Positions 40,325 to 50,611 of a stretch of DNA of 64,000 bases are shown one piece after another. Location of the stretch: the NCBI GenBank assembly GCA_951640165.1, contig OX621264.1:7569001-7633000 (forward strand), written 5' to 3'. Source of the DNA: Pseudoips prasinana (taxonomy: Eukaryota > Arthropoda > Insecta > Lepidoptera > Nolidae). The notes below the pieces were generated by a model. It was not told the origin of the DNA. It did no database searches and saw only the letters and a program-made list of their open reading frames with translations. The first letter of the stretch is position 1, and each line of letters begins with the position of its first letter. Made by a program: the position numbers and the translations under genes.

Positions 40325-43311
40325 AAGATAAGATAAGATAGATAAGACATTTATTTCTGAACAAATTTACATTTGTGTTGAAAATATAAATATAAATAAG
40401 ACTTACAACTAAAATATATTTTAACAAGACAACCAAAATAGCAAGTTAGAAATGATAATAATAAATAACAAAAAAACATACATCAATCATTTTAAAACTA
40501 TTTTTTATCTTCAGTGTACTCTGAAATGCTATAGTAACCTTTTTTCAACAAAAATGCTTTAAGCTTATTGCTAAAAATATTTGCATCTATTATAGTTTTA
40601 AACTCTAGAGGCAATTTGTTGAATAATGTGATAGCTTGTACTCCAGCGCTATGTTGTACCACATTCAGGTTCGGTTGAATCGCCTTTGTGAGGTCTTTCC
40701 TGCGACTATTTAATCTTGTTTCTCTGTCCGATTCCGATTCATATTTTGATAAATGTTTAATAAGATTAGTTAGGACTATAAAGATATAAAGGCAGGGTAT
40801 TGTTAATATTTCTAATCTGATGAAATGTTCTCTACAAGATTCTATCTGTTTGATGCGCACTATTGTTCTTATGGCTCTTTTTTGTATGACAAAAGCTGCA
40901 TTTATGTTGTACTGATAACTATTTCCCCAAAATTGAATGCTGTAACGTAACTTTGATTCAACTAGTGAGAAATAAACCATCTTAAGTTGAGTAACAGAAA
41001 TGACATCTCTCAAACTCCTGATTGCATAACAAGCAGAACTTACTGTGTTTACTATGGAAGACACTTCTTGTTTCCAGTTCAACAGGGCATCTATTTCTAC
41101 TCCTAGAAATTTGACGTTTTCCACAATTTCAATTTTGTTTCCATGAGACATTACCTGCATTCTATTCGTATTTTTAGCTGTTGACTTGAATAGTAGGCAT
41201 TTCGTCTTGTTTGAATTCAAAATTAGATTATTAACACCAAACCATTTTTCAAACGACTCGTATATTTCCCGTATTTTGTCTTCTAGCCGTTGTATAGTTT
41301 TTTCGGCAATGATTGCATTTGTATCGTCAGCGAAAATTACTAGTTTAGCTTCTGGAGCGTGATTTGCTATGAAAGCCGACAAATCATTCAAAAAGATAAC
41401 AAAAAATATTGGTCCTAAAACTGAGCCTTGTGGTACACCGCGGTTTATATCTTTGATGTCTGATTTGAAGGCTTTTTGCTCGTTTTCAATCATTGATTTC
41501 ATCTCAACAAACTGTTTTCTATCCTGTAGATATGACTTAAACAACTGTAAATTTGCATTTCTAATACCGTAATGTTCCAATTTTGTCAGTAGTATATTAT
41601 GATCTACTGTGTCGAAAGCAGAGCTTAGATCCAGGAAAAGCCCTGCAACCATTTGTCTATTATTAAGATTTGTTAGGACCTCTTCTAATAGAGAGTCGAT
41701 TGCATCCGCTGTACATATAGATTTTTGATAACCAAACTGAGCAGCATTCAATATTTTGTTAGCGTTTAGATGTTTAACAAGTCTGTCCTTCATCATACGT
41801 TCTAATAATTTTGACAAAACCGGTAATAAAGAAATCGGCCTATAGTTGACTGGATCAGTCATTTTGCCTTTTTTAAATATTGGTAATATTCTAGCAACTT
41901 TGAACTGTTCAGGAAAAACTCCAGAACTGATGCAGTTATTAAAGAAGCTTGTTAGAGGACAGGTAAGGATATCAATATTTTCTTTAATTATGGTTAGTGG
42001 AATATTGTCGTACCCAAAAGAGGACTTGCTATCCATATTTTTTACCATATTATACACCTCTACTGGTAAGATTTCATCAAATATCATATCAGTTTCAACC
42101 CTTTTAACATTTTCAACAAGATACATTTTGGCCAGTTCTGGATCGAAAGATTTTAGTTGAGATTTATTTTGAAATATATCAGCAAAAATGTTAGCTATTT
42201 GTACCGGATTATTTGTGGCCAAATCATTAATTTTGATTATTGGATTGTTGAGGGATTTTCTTTTTTGGTTACTTCGATGCTGGTTAACAATTTTCCAAAT
42301 AAGTTTACTAGAGTTAGAAGAGTTTTCCATTTTCCTTCTCACATCTAACCTTTTTGCACACCTAATTATTTTTCTGTATGTACTCACATACTTATCACGA
42401 TAATCCAGGATAGTTTGATCAAAACTTTGTTTATTGATAGTATTAAGAAATCTTTTAAATTTGCTGGATACTTTGATGCCTTTTGTAATCCATGAAGAAC
42501 TGTTTGCCTTATTCATGTTAGTTTTGATTTTTTTGCATTCGAATGACGTTGCATGCACTTGGTTAAATTGTTGTACAAAAGTATTGATATCTGTAGACCA
42601 GTTTTGTTTGAGTAAATTTTCCCTGTATTTTGCCCTGTTTCTATCGTTGTAAATTATTTTGTTAACTAGTATAAACTGCGCTTGATTTTGTTTAATATAT
42701 ACCTTCTCTAAAAGAACAGTACAGAGGAGAGCCGCATGTCCATCTGAAATCCCATTATGATCAACTAATAAATTACTCAGATCATTTTCAGGTATGTTAG
42801 TGAGGATATTATCAAGACATGATTCGGAACTATTTCTTCGAAATGTTGGACAATTCACCAAACACCGGAAATTATAGCATGTTAGCAGAGTCGAAAAGCC
42901 TTTACTTTTCTCATCATTTTTCAACATATTGATATTAAAATCGCCACATATTACACATTTTCTATTAAAACAATAGTGTAGTATTTTTTCCAGTCTTTCC
43001 ATAAAACAATCATAATTACTATTTACAGGAGTTCTGTAGCAACAAAAAATGTATAGGTTTGTCTCTATATCTCTAACTCCACACACTTCAAAGCTATCAA
43101 CTTTGTATAACTGCTTACAAACATCTATTTCTTGTACATTTCTATCATTTTTTGTCAAAATTAGGGTTCCTCCTCTTTTTTTGTTTATTCTAGTATTATA
43201 GCATCCCAGTTTATAATTAGGGAAATTAAACTGTTTCACTGACAACTCATTTAAAAAGTGTTCACTTATACATATAAAATTTACTTCCTCTGACATCCCA
43301 CTAACTGTGCA
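40325..43311 (-). mobile_element. LINE of the CR1/Jockey group, 5'-truncated
   Basis: Contains the 932-codon ORF2 and a 3' UTR ending in a (TTATC)n-type repeat (gataagataagataa on the plus strand). The microsatellite end is common in CR1-like LINEs. The 5' edge at ~43311 falls within the endonuclease, and Helitron-like sequence follows. No clear target duplication. Confidence 0.82.
40498..43296 (-). CDS. LINE ORF2: endonuclease (partial) + reverse transcriptase
   Basis: 932 codons without a stop. Residues 1-195 are the C-terminal two thirds of an APE-type endonuclease: ICGDFNIN (116-123), SCLDNILTN (159-167) and a terminal SDGHAAL at 184-190, where the family usually has S-D-H without the Gly. 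The RT spans about 450-760 with PIFKKGK...NYRPISLLP, FLDLSSAFDTVDH (554-566), RGVPQGSVLGP (619-629) and the catalytic FADDT (655-659). A C-terminal region ends LFNKLPLEF...KGYYSISEY. The protein nicks DNA and reverse transcribes its RNA there. The N-terminal part of the endonuclease and any ORF1 are missing: an in-frame TAG precedes the first Met by five codons. The clean frame implies a fairly young insertion. Confidence 0.88.
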   Translation of the reverse strand: MSEEVNFICISEHFLNELSVKQFNFPNYKLGCYNTRINKKRGGTLILTKNDRNVQEIDVCKQLYKVDSFEVCGVRDIETNLYIFCCYRTPVNSNYDCFMERLEKILHYCFNRKCVICGDFNINMLKNDEKSKGFSTLLTCYNFRCLVNCPTFRRNSSESCLDNILTNIPENDLSNLLVDHNGISDGHAALLCTVLLEKVYIKQNQAQFILVNKIIYNDRNRAKYRENLLKQNWSTDINTFVQQFNQVHATSFECKKIKTNMNKANSSSWITKGIKVSSKFKRFLNTINKQSFDQTILDYRDKYVSTYRKIIRCAKRLDVRRKMENSSNSSKLIWKIVNQHRSNQKRKSLNNPIIKINDLATNNPVQIANIFADIFQNKSQLKSFDPELAKMYLVENVKRVETDMIFDEILPVEVYNMVKNMDSKSSFGYDNIPLTIIKENIDILTCPLTSFFNNCISSGVFPEQFKVARILPIFKKGKMTDPVNYRPISLLPVLSKLLERMMKDRLVKHLNANKILNAAQFGYQKSICTADAIDSLLEEVLTNLNNRQMVAGLFLDLSSAFDTVDHNILLTKLEHYGIRNANLQLFKSYLQDRKQFVEMKSMIENEQKAFKSDIKDINRGVPQGSVLGPIFFVIFLNDLSAFIANHAPEAKLVIFADDTNAIIAEKTIQRLEDKIREIYESFEKWFGVNNLILNSNKTKCLLFKSTAKNTNRMQVMSHGNKIEIVENVKFLGVEIDALLNWKQEVSSIVNTVSSACYAIRSLRDVISVTQLKMVYFSLVESKLRYSIQFWGNSYQYNINAAFVIQKRAIRTIVRIKQIESCREHFIRLEILTIPCLYIFIVLTNLIKHLSKYESESDRETRLNSRRKDLTKAIQPNLNVVQHSAGVQAITLFNKLPLEFKTIIDANIFSNKLKAFLLKKGYYSISEYTEDKK

Positions 43312-43339
43312 CTAACTGTATACGTATACAGGTCGGTCC

Positions 43340-43410
43340 AGCTGACGACGGGACGAAGTAACAAACATACACACTCACAAAATTTCGCCTTTATAATATT
43401 AGTCTGTAAT
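43340..43410 (-). mobile_element. Helitron-like 5' end fragment
   Basis: 'cacaaaatttcgcctttata' and 'atattagtctg' match the Helitron 5' end inverted. Confidence 0.5.
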
Positions 43411-43429
43411 TCATAATTTAAATTCATTT

Positions 43430-43970
43430 ATTCCATAAAAATATTACATTTGTGTGGAATCGTCAATATTTTTTTACCCTACCGTGCAGTGCATGACGTG
43501 GCAGCTACTGAGAAACATTGCTAGAAAACTCAGATGGAATAATTTTCTAAAATATTTTGGAACGAAGTTCCTTATCGCGCGTTGTGAAAGGGGGCTAGAC
43601 GGAAAAGATTCTTACGAAAAGTTGTCACGACACTTTTTGCAGCTGTGCGGCGTGCGCATGTTTTTCTGTCTCTCTCTCTCTTATAGAAAGCAAGCCAGGT
43701 ATTTTCATTTCTATTTCGCATTGAACAGTGTGGTGTCGCGACGATAATTTTTGTTGAGTGTATACAGGTTTTTTGTACATAATAAATAATAAGAAATAAC
43801 TTCGTTCCATCCGGGTGTCCCTTGACACCTCTCAAGTATTGTATTCCATAAAAAAATTACATTTGTGTGGAATCGTCAATATTATATACCCTACCGTGCA
43901 GTGCATGACGTGGCAGCTACTGAAAAACATTGCTAGAAAACTCAGATGGAATAATTTTCTAAAATATTTA
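43430..43970. repeat. two LINE tail copies (family T) flanking a ~280-bp insert
   Basis: 'gcagtgcatgacgtggcagc' and 'ctcagatggaataattttct' occur at 43430-43556 and 43846-43970, same orientation, nearly identical. Between them, 43562-43840 is the insert also found at 30949-31197, here with an extra (TC)n stretch. Confidence 0.72.
43562..43840. mobile_element. unclassified insert, sister of 30949-31197
   Basis: cgaagttccttatcgcgcg to ggtgtcccttgacacctctc. Near its ends ggaacgaagtt is inverted (aacttcgttcc), and the 3' end has a six-bp-stem hairpin. Confidence 0.62.
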
Positions 43971-44009
43971 TTTCTGACATAAAATTACATTATATTTAAA
44001 TGTGTTAAT

Positions 44010-44225
44010 TTAGAGCGACTTAATCCCAAGCTGTTTTGTCACTTTCATAATCAGAAGGTTGTAGTACGCCCTGCTACACAATTTGGCATTTATAATATTT
44101 TTAAACTTATTTGTTGATATTTCTCTGATATCACTGGGAAGTTTGCTATAGAATTTTATACATTGCCCCATAAAAGAGTTACTTACTTTGTGGAGACGGG
44201 TGGTATGTAACACAAAGTTATTCTT
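44010..44225 (-). pseudogene. LINE RT C-terminal fragment
   Basis: Minus frame: LHTTRLHKVSNSFMGQCIKF, YSKLPSDIRE, then a diverged tail. Closely similar to 27710-27923. Confidence 0.74.
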
Positions 44226-44239
44226 ACCCAGTCCTTAAC

Positions 44240-44304
44240 CGATTAAGACATAGGCTATTATTTCATAAAGTTTATCGCGGGTAAAACCGCGGGGCAAACC
44301 TAGT
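44240..44304 (+). mobile_element. Helitron-like 3' end
   Basis: cgcgggtaaaaccgcggggc hairpin, then aaacctag and T. Confidence 0.6.
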
Positions 44305-44500
44305 ATATAACATACTATTTATATATTCCTGACACAGTCACAATAGCTCGCAAACAATGGTACACAGGCGAAAGCTCGGTTTCTTAAGATCGTGAGTTCA
44401 ACCCGCACCTATACACTCCTGTGAACTCGTTCCTGATGAATGCTCAAGTTTATTATCTTTGACAATAACTTAATATAAGCTAGCTAAATAACTAAATTTT

Positions 44501-44532
44501 GTCCAGCAGTGGACGTCTTTCGGCTGATATAA
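44501..44532 (+). mobile_element. RTE-like LINE tail fragment
   Basis: 'tgtccagcagtggacgtctt' and 'tcggctgatat'. Confidence 0.6.
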
Positions 44533-44634
44533 ATAACTAAATCATTACTATTGTGGCGTGATTACGTCCTACATGAGACTAAGTTTGCATTCGAATCGAT
44601 GAAATATCCTCTCATAAACTGGAAGAGCGGCCCA

Positions 44635-44880
44635 CGTTGCGTATTAACGGAGAGCGAAAGTTGCACAAAACATCCCTAAAACGACACGCCTTCTCGCATC
44701 TCCCAGCAACCGCCCAGTCGAGGTTCTAACCTCAAAGGGGTATACCCTCCGGCGCGGGTAATTAGTTTAGTAGCGTTAGCGGGTAGCTAGACGTTTTGAG
44801 CCCACGCTCACCTCTACAGTCCGGTATAGCAGTGAAGGCCGCAAGGCTAACTGCATAAGAAATGTTAAAAAAAAATTGTG
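44635..44880 (+). repeat. interspersed repeat S, A-rich end
   Basis: 'gagcgaaagttgcacaaaac', 'accgcccagtcgaggttct' and 'gtccggtatagcagtgaagg' match 49415-49640. The gtcgaggttc(g)aacc motif is B-box-like, so a SINE is possible. Confidence 0.55.
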
Positions 44881-45216
44881 GCGAGCGGTAGGTCGGGGGA
44901 TTGGAAAAAAGTGTGTTTGCACAGGAACGTTTATTGGCGTTGACTGTGGCAGTTGGTTCACCACTAAGGTCACGGAACACGGGCGCGCCAAAGTTCAACT
45001 AAATTTTCAACTCCGATAATTGGAAATCCGAAAATGTTCTTCCTAACATTTTTCATCCTAACAAACACAATTCCTAACTACTATGTCTCCAATGTTCATA
45101 TATCCGAAGCATTCAACTTCATAATGTCAGTAGCATAAACATCTATTATACTTTTATTTCTTTTCCTATATTTTATCAAAATAATCATCTTTATATACCA
45201 TTAAATACCATTTATA

Positions 45217-45320
45217 GTGTTACCGGCGATGTTCATAACACTTATGTTTCCGAAAATTGCAATTAATAATATATAAGATATGACTTTGAATAATAGTGTA
45301 TTATTCAAAGTCATATCTTT
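45217..45320. repeat. inverted satellite fragment and 20-bp perfect hairpin
   Basis: 45217-45270 is a reverse-complement piece of the 171-bp unit (accggcgatgttcataacac). Then aagatatgactttgaataat (45275-45294) pairs perfectly with 45300-45319 over a 5-nt loop. Confidence 0.72.
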
Positions 45321-45439
45321 TTTTTGTCCTTTCATGAAATAATTTGGATTAGGTTAGAACTGCGACCATTTAGCGATAGATACTATCATCTTCTACCCAC
45401 ATAATTATAGTTTTTATTACACTTGGTAAATGTTTCTTT

Positions 45440-46640
45440 GTGAGTATGAGTGCAAATATTATGGTTATGTTTAGGGATAGAAGCGTTATGATAAAAAACA
45501 TTACGAGTTTAAATATATTTACATTAATGATATTATTAATTGCAATTTTCGGAAACATGAGTGTTATGAACATCGCCGGTAACACTACAAATGGTATGAA
45601 TGAAAACTTTAGGATGATGAGTGAAAAATGTATGGTTATGTTTAGGGATAGAAGCGTTACGATAAAAAAACAGTACGAGTTTAAATATATTTACATTAAT
45701 GATATTATTAATTGCAATTTTCGGAAACATGAGGGTTATGAACATCGCCGGTAACACTACAAATGGTATGAATGAAAACTTTAGGATGATGAGTGAAAAT
45801 ATTATGGTTATGTTTAGGGATAGAAGCGTTATGATAAAAAACAGTACGAGTTTAAATATATTCACATTAATGATATTATTAATTGCAATTTTCTGAAACA
45901 TGAGTGTTATGAACATCGCCGGTAACACTACAAATGGTATGAATAAAAACTTTAGGACGATGAGTGAAAATATTATGGTTATGTTTAGGGATAGAAGCGT
46001 TATGATAAAAAACAGTACGAGTTTAAATATATTTACATTAATTATATTATTAATTGCAATTTTCGGAAACATGAGTGTTATGAACATCGCCGGTAACACT
46101 ACAAATAATATGAATGAAAACTTTAGGATGAAGAGTGAAAATATTATGGTTATGTTTAGGGATAGAACCGTTATGATAAAAAACAGTACGAGTTTAAATA
46201 TATTTACATTAATGATATTATTAATTGCAATTTTCGGAAACATGAGTGTTATTAACATCGCCGGTAACACTACAAATAGTATGAATGAAAACTTTAGGAT
46301 GATGAGTGAAAATATTATGGTTATGTTTAGGGATAGAAGCGTTAAGATACAAAACAGTACGAGTTTAAATATATTTACATTAATTATATTATTAATTGCA
46401 ATTTTCGGAAACATGAGTGTTATGAACATCGCCGGTAACACTACAAATAGTAGGAATGAAAACATTAGGATGATGAGTGAAAATATTATGGTTATGTTTA
46501 GGGATAGAAGCGTTATGATAAAAAACAGTACGAGTTTAAATATATTTACATTAATGATATTATTAATTGCAATTTTCGGAAACATGAGTGTTATGAACAT
46601 CGCCGGTACTACAAATAGTATGAATGAAAACTTTAGGATG
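45440..46640. repeat. 171-bp satellite array, about seven units, open on both strands
   Basis: Units beginning atgag[t/g]gttatgaacat start at 45557, 45729, 45900, 46071, 46242, 46413 and 46584: spacings 172, 171, 171, 171, 171, 171. Since 171 is 57 codons, any open frame repeats. Plus reads SVMNIAGNTTN...FRDRSVMIKNSTSLN (270 aa, 45900-46712). Minus reads a hydrophobic FITLMFPKIAINNIINVNIF repeat (354 aa, 45536-46600). No homologous protein is recognised, so I treat it as satellite DNA. Confidence 0.85.
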
Positions 46641-46925
46641 ATAAATTCTAGGAAGAGTGATCATTCGGATTACAAATCGTTAGGAAGAACAATTTCAGGT
46701 AAAGAACTTTAGGTGAGCCAATATGGACCCAAGGAACACACGTACTCGGAGTCCTGGCGATTAGAGTCCTCAGTTAGAGTCCACACATAGCGCACTTCCG
46801 AGTTCCCGTGACGAGCACTGCCAAAACTAAAGTCTTTAGCTACTAAGACTTTAGCTTTTATCATTGAATTACTAGTGTACATAATTTCTTGACTAGGTAC
46901 CAAGTTTAAGTACAATAATAATAAA

Positions 46926-47026
46926 TAATGTAATCCTAGCCAAATTTCGGCCACGGCGGCCAGTCTCAATGGAGATTACCTTTCTGCGCAAGACATATTA
47001 TAGTGCACAAGTGTGTGCGCAAACAC
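46926..47026 (-). mobile_element. SINE family C, 3' fragment
   Basis: 'gccaaatttcggccacggcg' and 'gtgcacaagtgtgtgcgcaa'. Confidence 0.68.
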
Positions 47027-47564
47027 AAGCAACTAGCAGGCAGCAGGCACAGGCACTAAGCAGAATCATGGCAATCCAGGATACAATGTCAGTACTGACA
47101 CACTCCGCATTTTTCATACGAAGCTACAAGTACGTCGGTGCACCACGGCATGGAACTTTTATGCCAGAAAAAAGGTTAAATAAACCTTAAATTATGTGTA
47201 CCTTCAAGTTAGATTACCGTTTGATCTATTTCGGACAACGATTACAGCTATAATAACGTAATTAAAACAATAATATTACGGTGTCATGCGCGCACGCGCA
47301 TGCTTATACGCCATAAAAGTTGTATGTAGCATTTTTATGGAATGATTTTTTTTAAACCATTTTTTTATCCGATTGACATGTGTTAGTTCTAGACATAATA
47401 TATCGAAATTCAGCTTGGAGGACATTATAACTATTTATATTCAAGTAAAACCAGAATCCTATTTATATACTACTACGACAAGGAAACAACACGGAATTCC
47501 TTGAATCGCTGCAGTCATGTGAAATCCTATGATTCTCATTACTATAGTTACGTCATCGCGATCT
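47027..47564. other. spacer, nothing recognised
   Basis: Short GC palindromic patch at ~47288 (gcgcgcacgcgcatgc). No gene. Confidence 0.4.
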
Positions 47565-47598
47565 GTGAGTACACCACAAGTCTTTAGTATACCGCTAA

Positions 47599-48371
47599 GG
47601 GTCTGTTTCACAATGTCCAGATAAAGTGTCGGATAGCTAACTACCAAATAAACTGACAGATATAAGTTATGGATAAAACACATTGCGTTTCACGACCACC
47701 TTCCCGTTAATTATGTGACAGATAGCTATTCGGCAGTTACTAATAGGTAGGTTTGGCAACGTCGCATTTTGTCGTTCCGTCTTACGAAGCAGACAACCTA
47801 TAAATAGGTACATTTCTTATGATAAACACACCTAAAAATATCTTTTTACAAATTTTTTATGGTTAACATTTTCAGGTTTGCATAAATATTTTCAAATTTA
47901 TCTTCTAACTATTATTTTATCTAATAAAAATACATACATAAATTGATGTTTTTTTTGGGTGAATTTAAACGTACGAAAGTCAAATAAATAGACGTCAAAT
48001 GTTAATGTCAACAAAATGTGTTTGTTGCGGTGTTTCGGTGGTGTTTTTCTTAGCGATGTCGGATTTATGCGCGGTTCACGATCAAATAATTCATCAATTT
48101 CGTCTTCAATAGTATCAAATTTTACCATTTTATTCTAACAATAAACACCACCGAAATAAGCATCGAATGACATCTATCAGATATCTTATCCATCAACAGT
48201 TAACTTAGCTATCTGAAGCTTGATCTGGCCAATAGTTTACTTTGCAGTTTATTTGCCAGTTAGTACTATTTATGGATTATGAAACGCAAACGATGTCTTT
48301 ATTCGATAGATTAGATAGATAGTTGCAAGTAGCTTATTCGGGACTTTATCTGGACATTGTGAAACAGACCC
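47599..48371 (-). mobile_element. Harbinger-like DNA transposon, 773 bp, 29-bp perfect TIRs
   Basis: gggtctgtttcacaatgtcc plus agataaagt at 47599-47627 is exactly inverted at 48343-48371, and taa flanks both ends. A 3-bp TAA target duplication and GGG-starting ends suit PIF/Harbinger. A related site without the element is at ~49090 (ccgcttagaaat). Superfamily is inferred from target and ends, not from a complete transposase. Confidence 0.7.
47898..48128 (-). CDS. short ORF inside the Harbinger-like element
   Basis: 76 codons: an acidic start MVKFDTIEDEIDELFDREPR, then a basic stretch and an AT-rich, less protein-like remainder. The first ~25 residues could be the N-terminus of a transposase or its helper; the catalytic region is absent. 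It may simply be what deletion left of an autonomous parent. No function can be assigned. Confidence 0.35.
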   Translation of the reverse strand: MVKFDTIEDEIDELFDREPRINPTSLRKTPPKHRNKHILLTLTFDVYLFDFRTFKFTQKKHQFMYVFLLDKIIVRR

Positions 48372-48410
48372 TAAGAAATAAAAAAATCCAGCGCTGATTT
48401 TCTTCTAAGG

Positions 48411-49060
48411 CCAGGGGCTCTACCGGCTAAGTCGCCGGACATCGATTTCTTAAATGGTGTTCCAATGTAACAAAATTTATTTGCCAGAATTTTTGAATTA
48501 ACAAAGGATTGACAATTCGTATTAAAATAACTTAATTATCAACTACAGAAACTTAAAACTAGACGTAAACTGTTCAAATAAATAAAGGTTAAAAATTACT
48601 AAATTAGTCGTCAGGTGACCAGAGAGCTGGCTCGTACTTAAAACAACGTATTAGCCTCGCTATTCAACGGGGTAATGTGGCCAGCTTTCTGGGCACCTTG
48701 CCCGCAGGCAACGATTTAAATTCAGTTTTTTATTTATAGGTATTAAATATTATAGTATGTAAGTTTTGGTTATTGTTAATATGCAAATCAATCTATTTAA
48801 GTTTTTATTAATAAATTAGTGAATTTTTTTTCATACAAACCGTAGTAAATATTCTACATGCACCTAGAAATAAAAAAAATACTAAATCAATCGTTAAATC
48901 GGCTTCCATGAGCACATGTGACGTCATAAATGGTCTGGAATCAATTGTCAACGTTGAAGCCCATTTAACGATTGATGAAGTCATTTTTAACCTTTATTTA
49001 TTTGAACGCCATTTAAGAAATCAATGTTCGGTGACTTAGCCGGTAGAACCCCTGTGCGTA
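48411..49060. mobile_element. foldback element family N, expanded copy
   Basis: Left gggctctaccggctaagtcg and right gacttagccggtagaacccc are inverted ends; inner matches (aataaaggttaaaaatta; tcaatcgttaaatcggctt) confirm it. Extra sequence (about 48480-48870) separates the arms. Copies of a ~60-bp flanking block (tttagtataccgct, cagcgctgatttt) lie on both sides. Confidence 0.65.
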
Positions 49061-49414
49061 AACCACAACTCTTTAGTATACCGCTTAGAAATAAATTAAC
49101 ACAGCGCTGATTTTCATCTAAGGCCAGTTTCAGCTATTGACGTGCTGTCAGCTAAACGTGTATATGTGTTCTATTCTAATTCCAATTTTAAATTCAATTG
49201 TAATAATATTGACTACTTGGTGTGCCCGCGACTTCGTCTGCACATATGATTCCGTAAATGTTACAGCAGAATATATTCTAATATTTTTCTTGCCCTTTGT
49301 CGCAAACTTATAAAACATTCACATAAATCTTACATATTTCCATACAAATTTGTATCCCCTTTTCTTTTTTTTAATATCGTATCGATAAAAAGCCCCCTCA
49401 ACGCGGACGGGGGC

Positions 49415-49640
49415 CGCGTCATGTCATTAACGTAGAGCGAAAGTTGCACAAAACTCCCTAAAATGATGATCTCCGCCAGTAATCGCCCAGAGTCGAGGTT
49501 CGAACCCCACCGAGGGTGCCCACCGGCGCGGGTTACTTAATTGCTAGACGGCTTGAGCCCTTTGCTCGCCTCTATAGTCCGGTGAAGTAGTGAAAGCCTC
49601 CTAGGCTAACTATAGCGTCTATCAAAAAAAAAATTTCTTT
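49415..49640 (+). repeat. interspersed repeat S with A tail
   Basis: gagcgaaagttgcacaaaac, gagtcgaggttcgaacccca, gtccggtgaagtagtgaaag, then a run of A. Sister of 44635-44880. Confidence 0.58.
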
Positions 49641-49803
49641 TTCACACCTTTGAGCATAAAATAACCTATTGCTTACTTTGAATGTCGTATTTACTTACAT
49701 CGAATCAACAGACTAAAGAAATGTTTGTCCCGCCAAAGGAAAATTACCTCCGGGACATAATGGCCATGGCCAACCTGGAGGACTCTTAATACTACGTATT
49801 AGT

Positions 49804-50059
49804 ATTACTAATACAGGGGCTCTACCGGCTAAGTCGCCGAACATCGTTTTCATGAATGGCGTTTAAATAAATAAAGGATAAAAATGACTTAATCAATCGT
49901 TAAATCGGCTTTAACGTTGACAATCGTTTCCGGACCATGTATGACGTCACATGTGGTCTTGGAAGCCGATTTAACGATTGATTAAGTAATTTTTAACCTT
50001 TATTTATTCGAACGCCATTCACGAAATCGATGTTCAGCGACTTAGCAGGTAGAGCCACT
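49804..50059. mobile_element. foldback MITE family N, compact full copy
   Basis: The 256 bp is almost entirely two arms: ggggctctaccggctaagtc...aatcgttaaatcggcttt faces aagccgatttaacgattgat...gacttagcaggtagagcc across a spacer with gtatgacgtcacatg. It can fold into one long hairpin. No ORF. Confidence 0.78.
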
Positions 50060-50267
50060 GGTTGGTAGATCCAAAGAAAACATGTGCATGTGCAAATGGG
50101 GTTACATTCCCACATCACAAAACATCTGCGAGTGCGGCGTGTCACCCCAAAGTATGGCACATTTATCTGATTGTCCCTCCTGTCCAGTCTTTTGTTCTCT
50201 TCAGGACTTGTGTGACGCTTCAGCCAGAGCGATCAGCGTTGCTCAATTTTGGGAAGATGAAATATAA
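50060..50267 (+). pseudogene. LINE RT C-terminal zinc-knuckle-like fragment
   Basis: The frame reads ICECGVSPQSMAHLSDCPSC and FCSLQDLCDASARAISVAQF, then WEDEI and a stop. C-x-C-G...Q-x-M-x-H-L...C-P-x-C followed by DL...A...W is the familiar tail of Jockey/RTE-type LINE proteins. A longer overlapping frame (50062-50514) lacks such a pattern and is a shadow. Confidence 0.62.
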
Positions 50268-50269
50268 TT

Positions 50270-50522
50270 CTTATCATCGACACGATAAGAAGAACAGTCT
50301 GAAAATAAGTTTCAAGCTTCTAGATCAAAAAATGACGATAATTCCATACAACTTTTTATCCCCCCTTTCAACCCCTTACAACCATATTTTCGCTTTAAAA
50401 GTAGCTTATGTCCTTTCACAGGCTCTAGACTATGTGTGTATTCATTTTCATTTTAATCGGTTCAGTCGTTTTGACGTGAAAGCGCGACAATCAGAGTTAC
50501 TTTTGCATTTATAATATTAGTA
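50270..50522 (-). mobile_element. Helitron-like sequence
   Basis: 'ttttaatcggttcagtcgtt' and 'ttgcatttataatattagta' match Helitron 5' regions inverted. Confidence 0.5.
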
Positions 50523-50611
50523 GTTAATTTAGGATATTATTGACATGGCGCTCATAGCCAGATGTTCTTACAGATCCGTAAATGATCGAAGCGGTTAAGC
50601 AACTAGAATAA

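Noticed and set aside
41369..42652. plus-strand ORFs opposite the LINE
   Set aside because: Antisense shadows of the ORF2 frame.
45900..46712. 270-aa and 354-aa ORFs as protein genes
   Set aside because: Both are translations of the same 171-bp satellite on opposite strands. No start context or known domain supports either.
50062..50514. 150-aa ORF as a gene
   Set aside because: The overlapping frame at 50082-50267 has the LINE C-terminal Cys/His pattern, and the longer frame runs into Helitron-like sequence.
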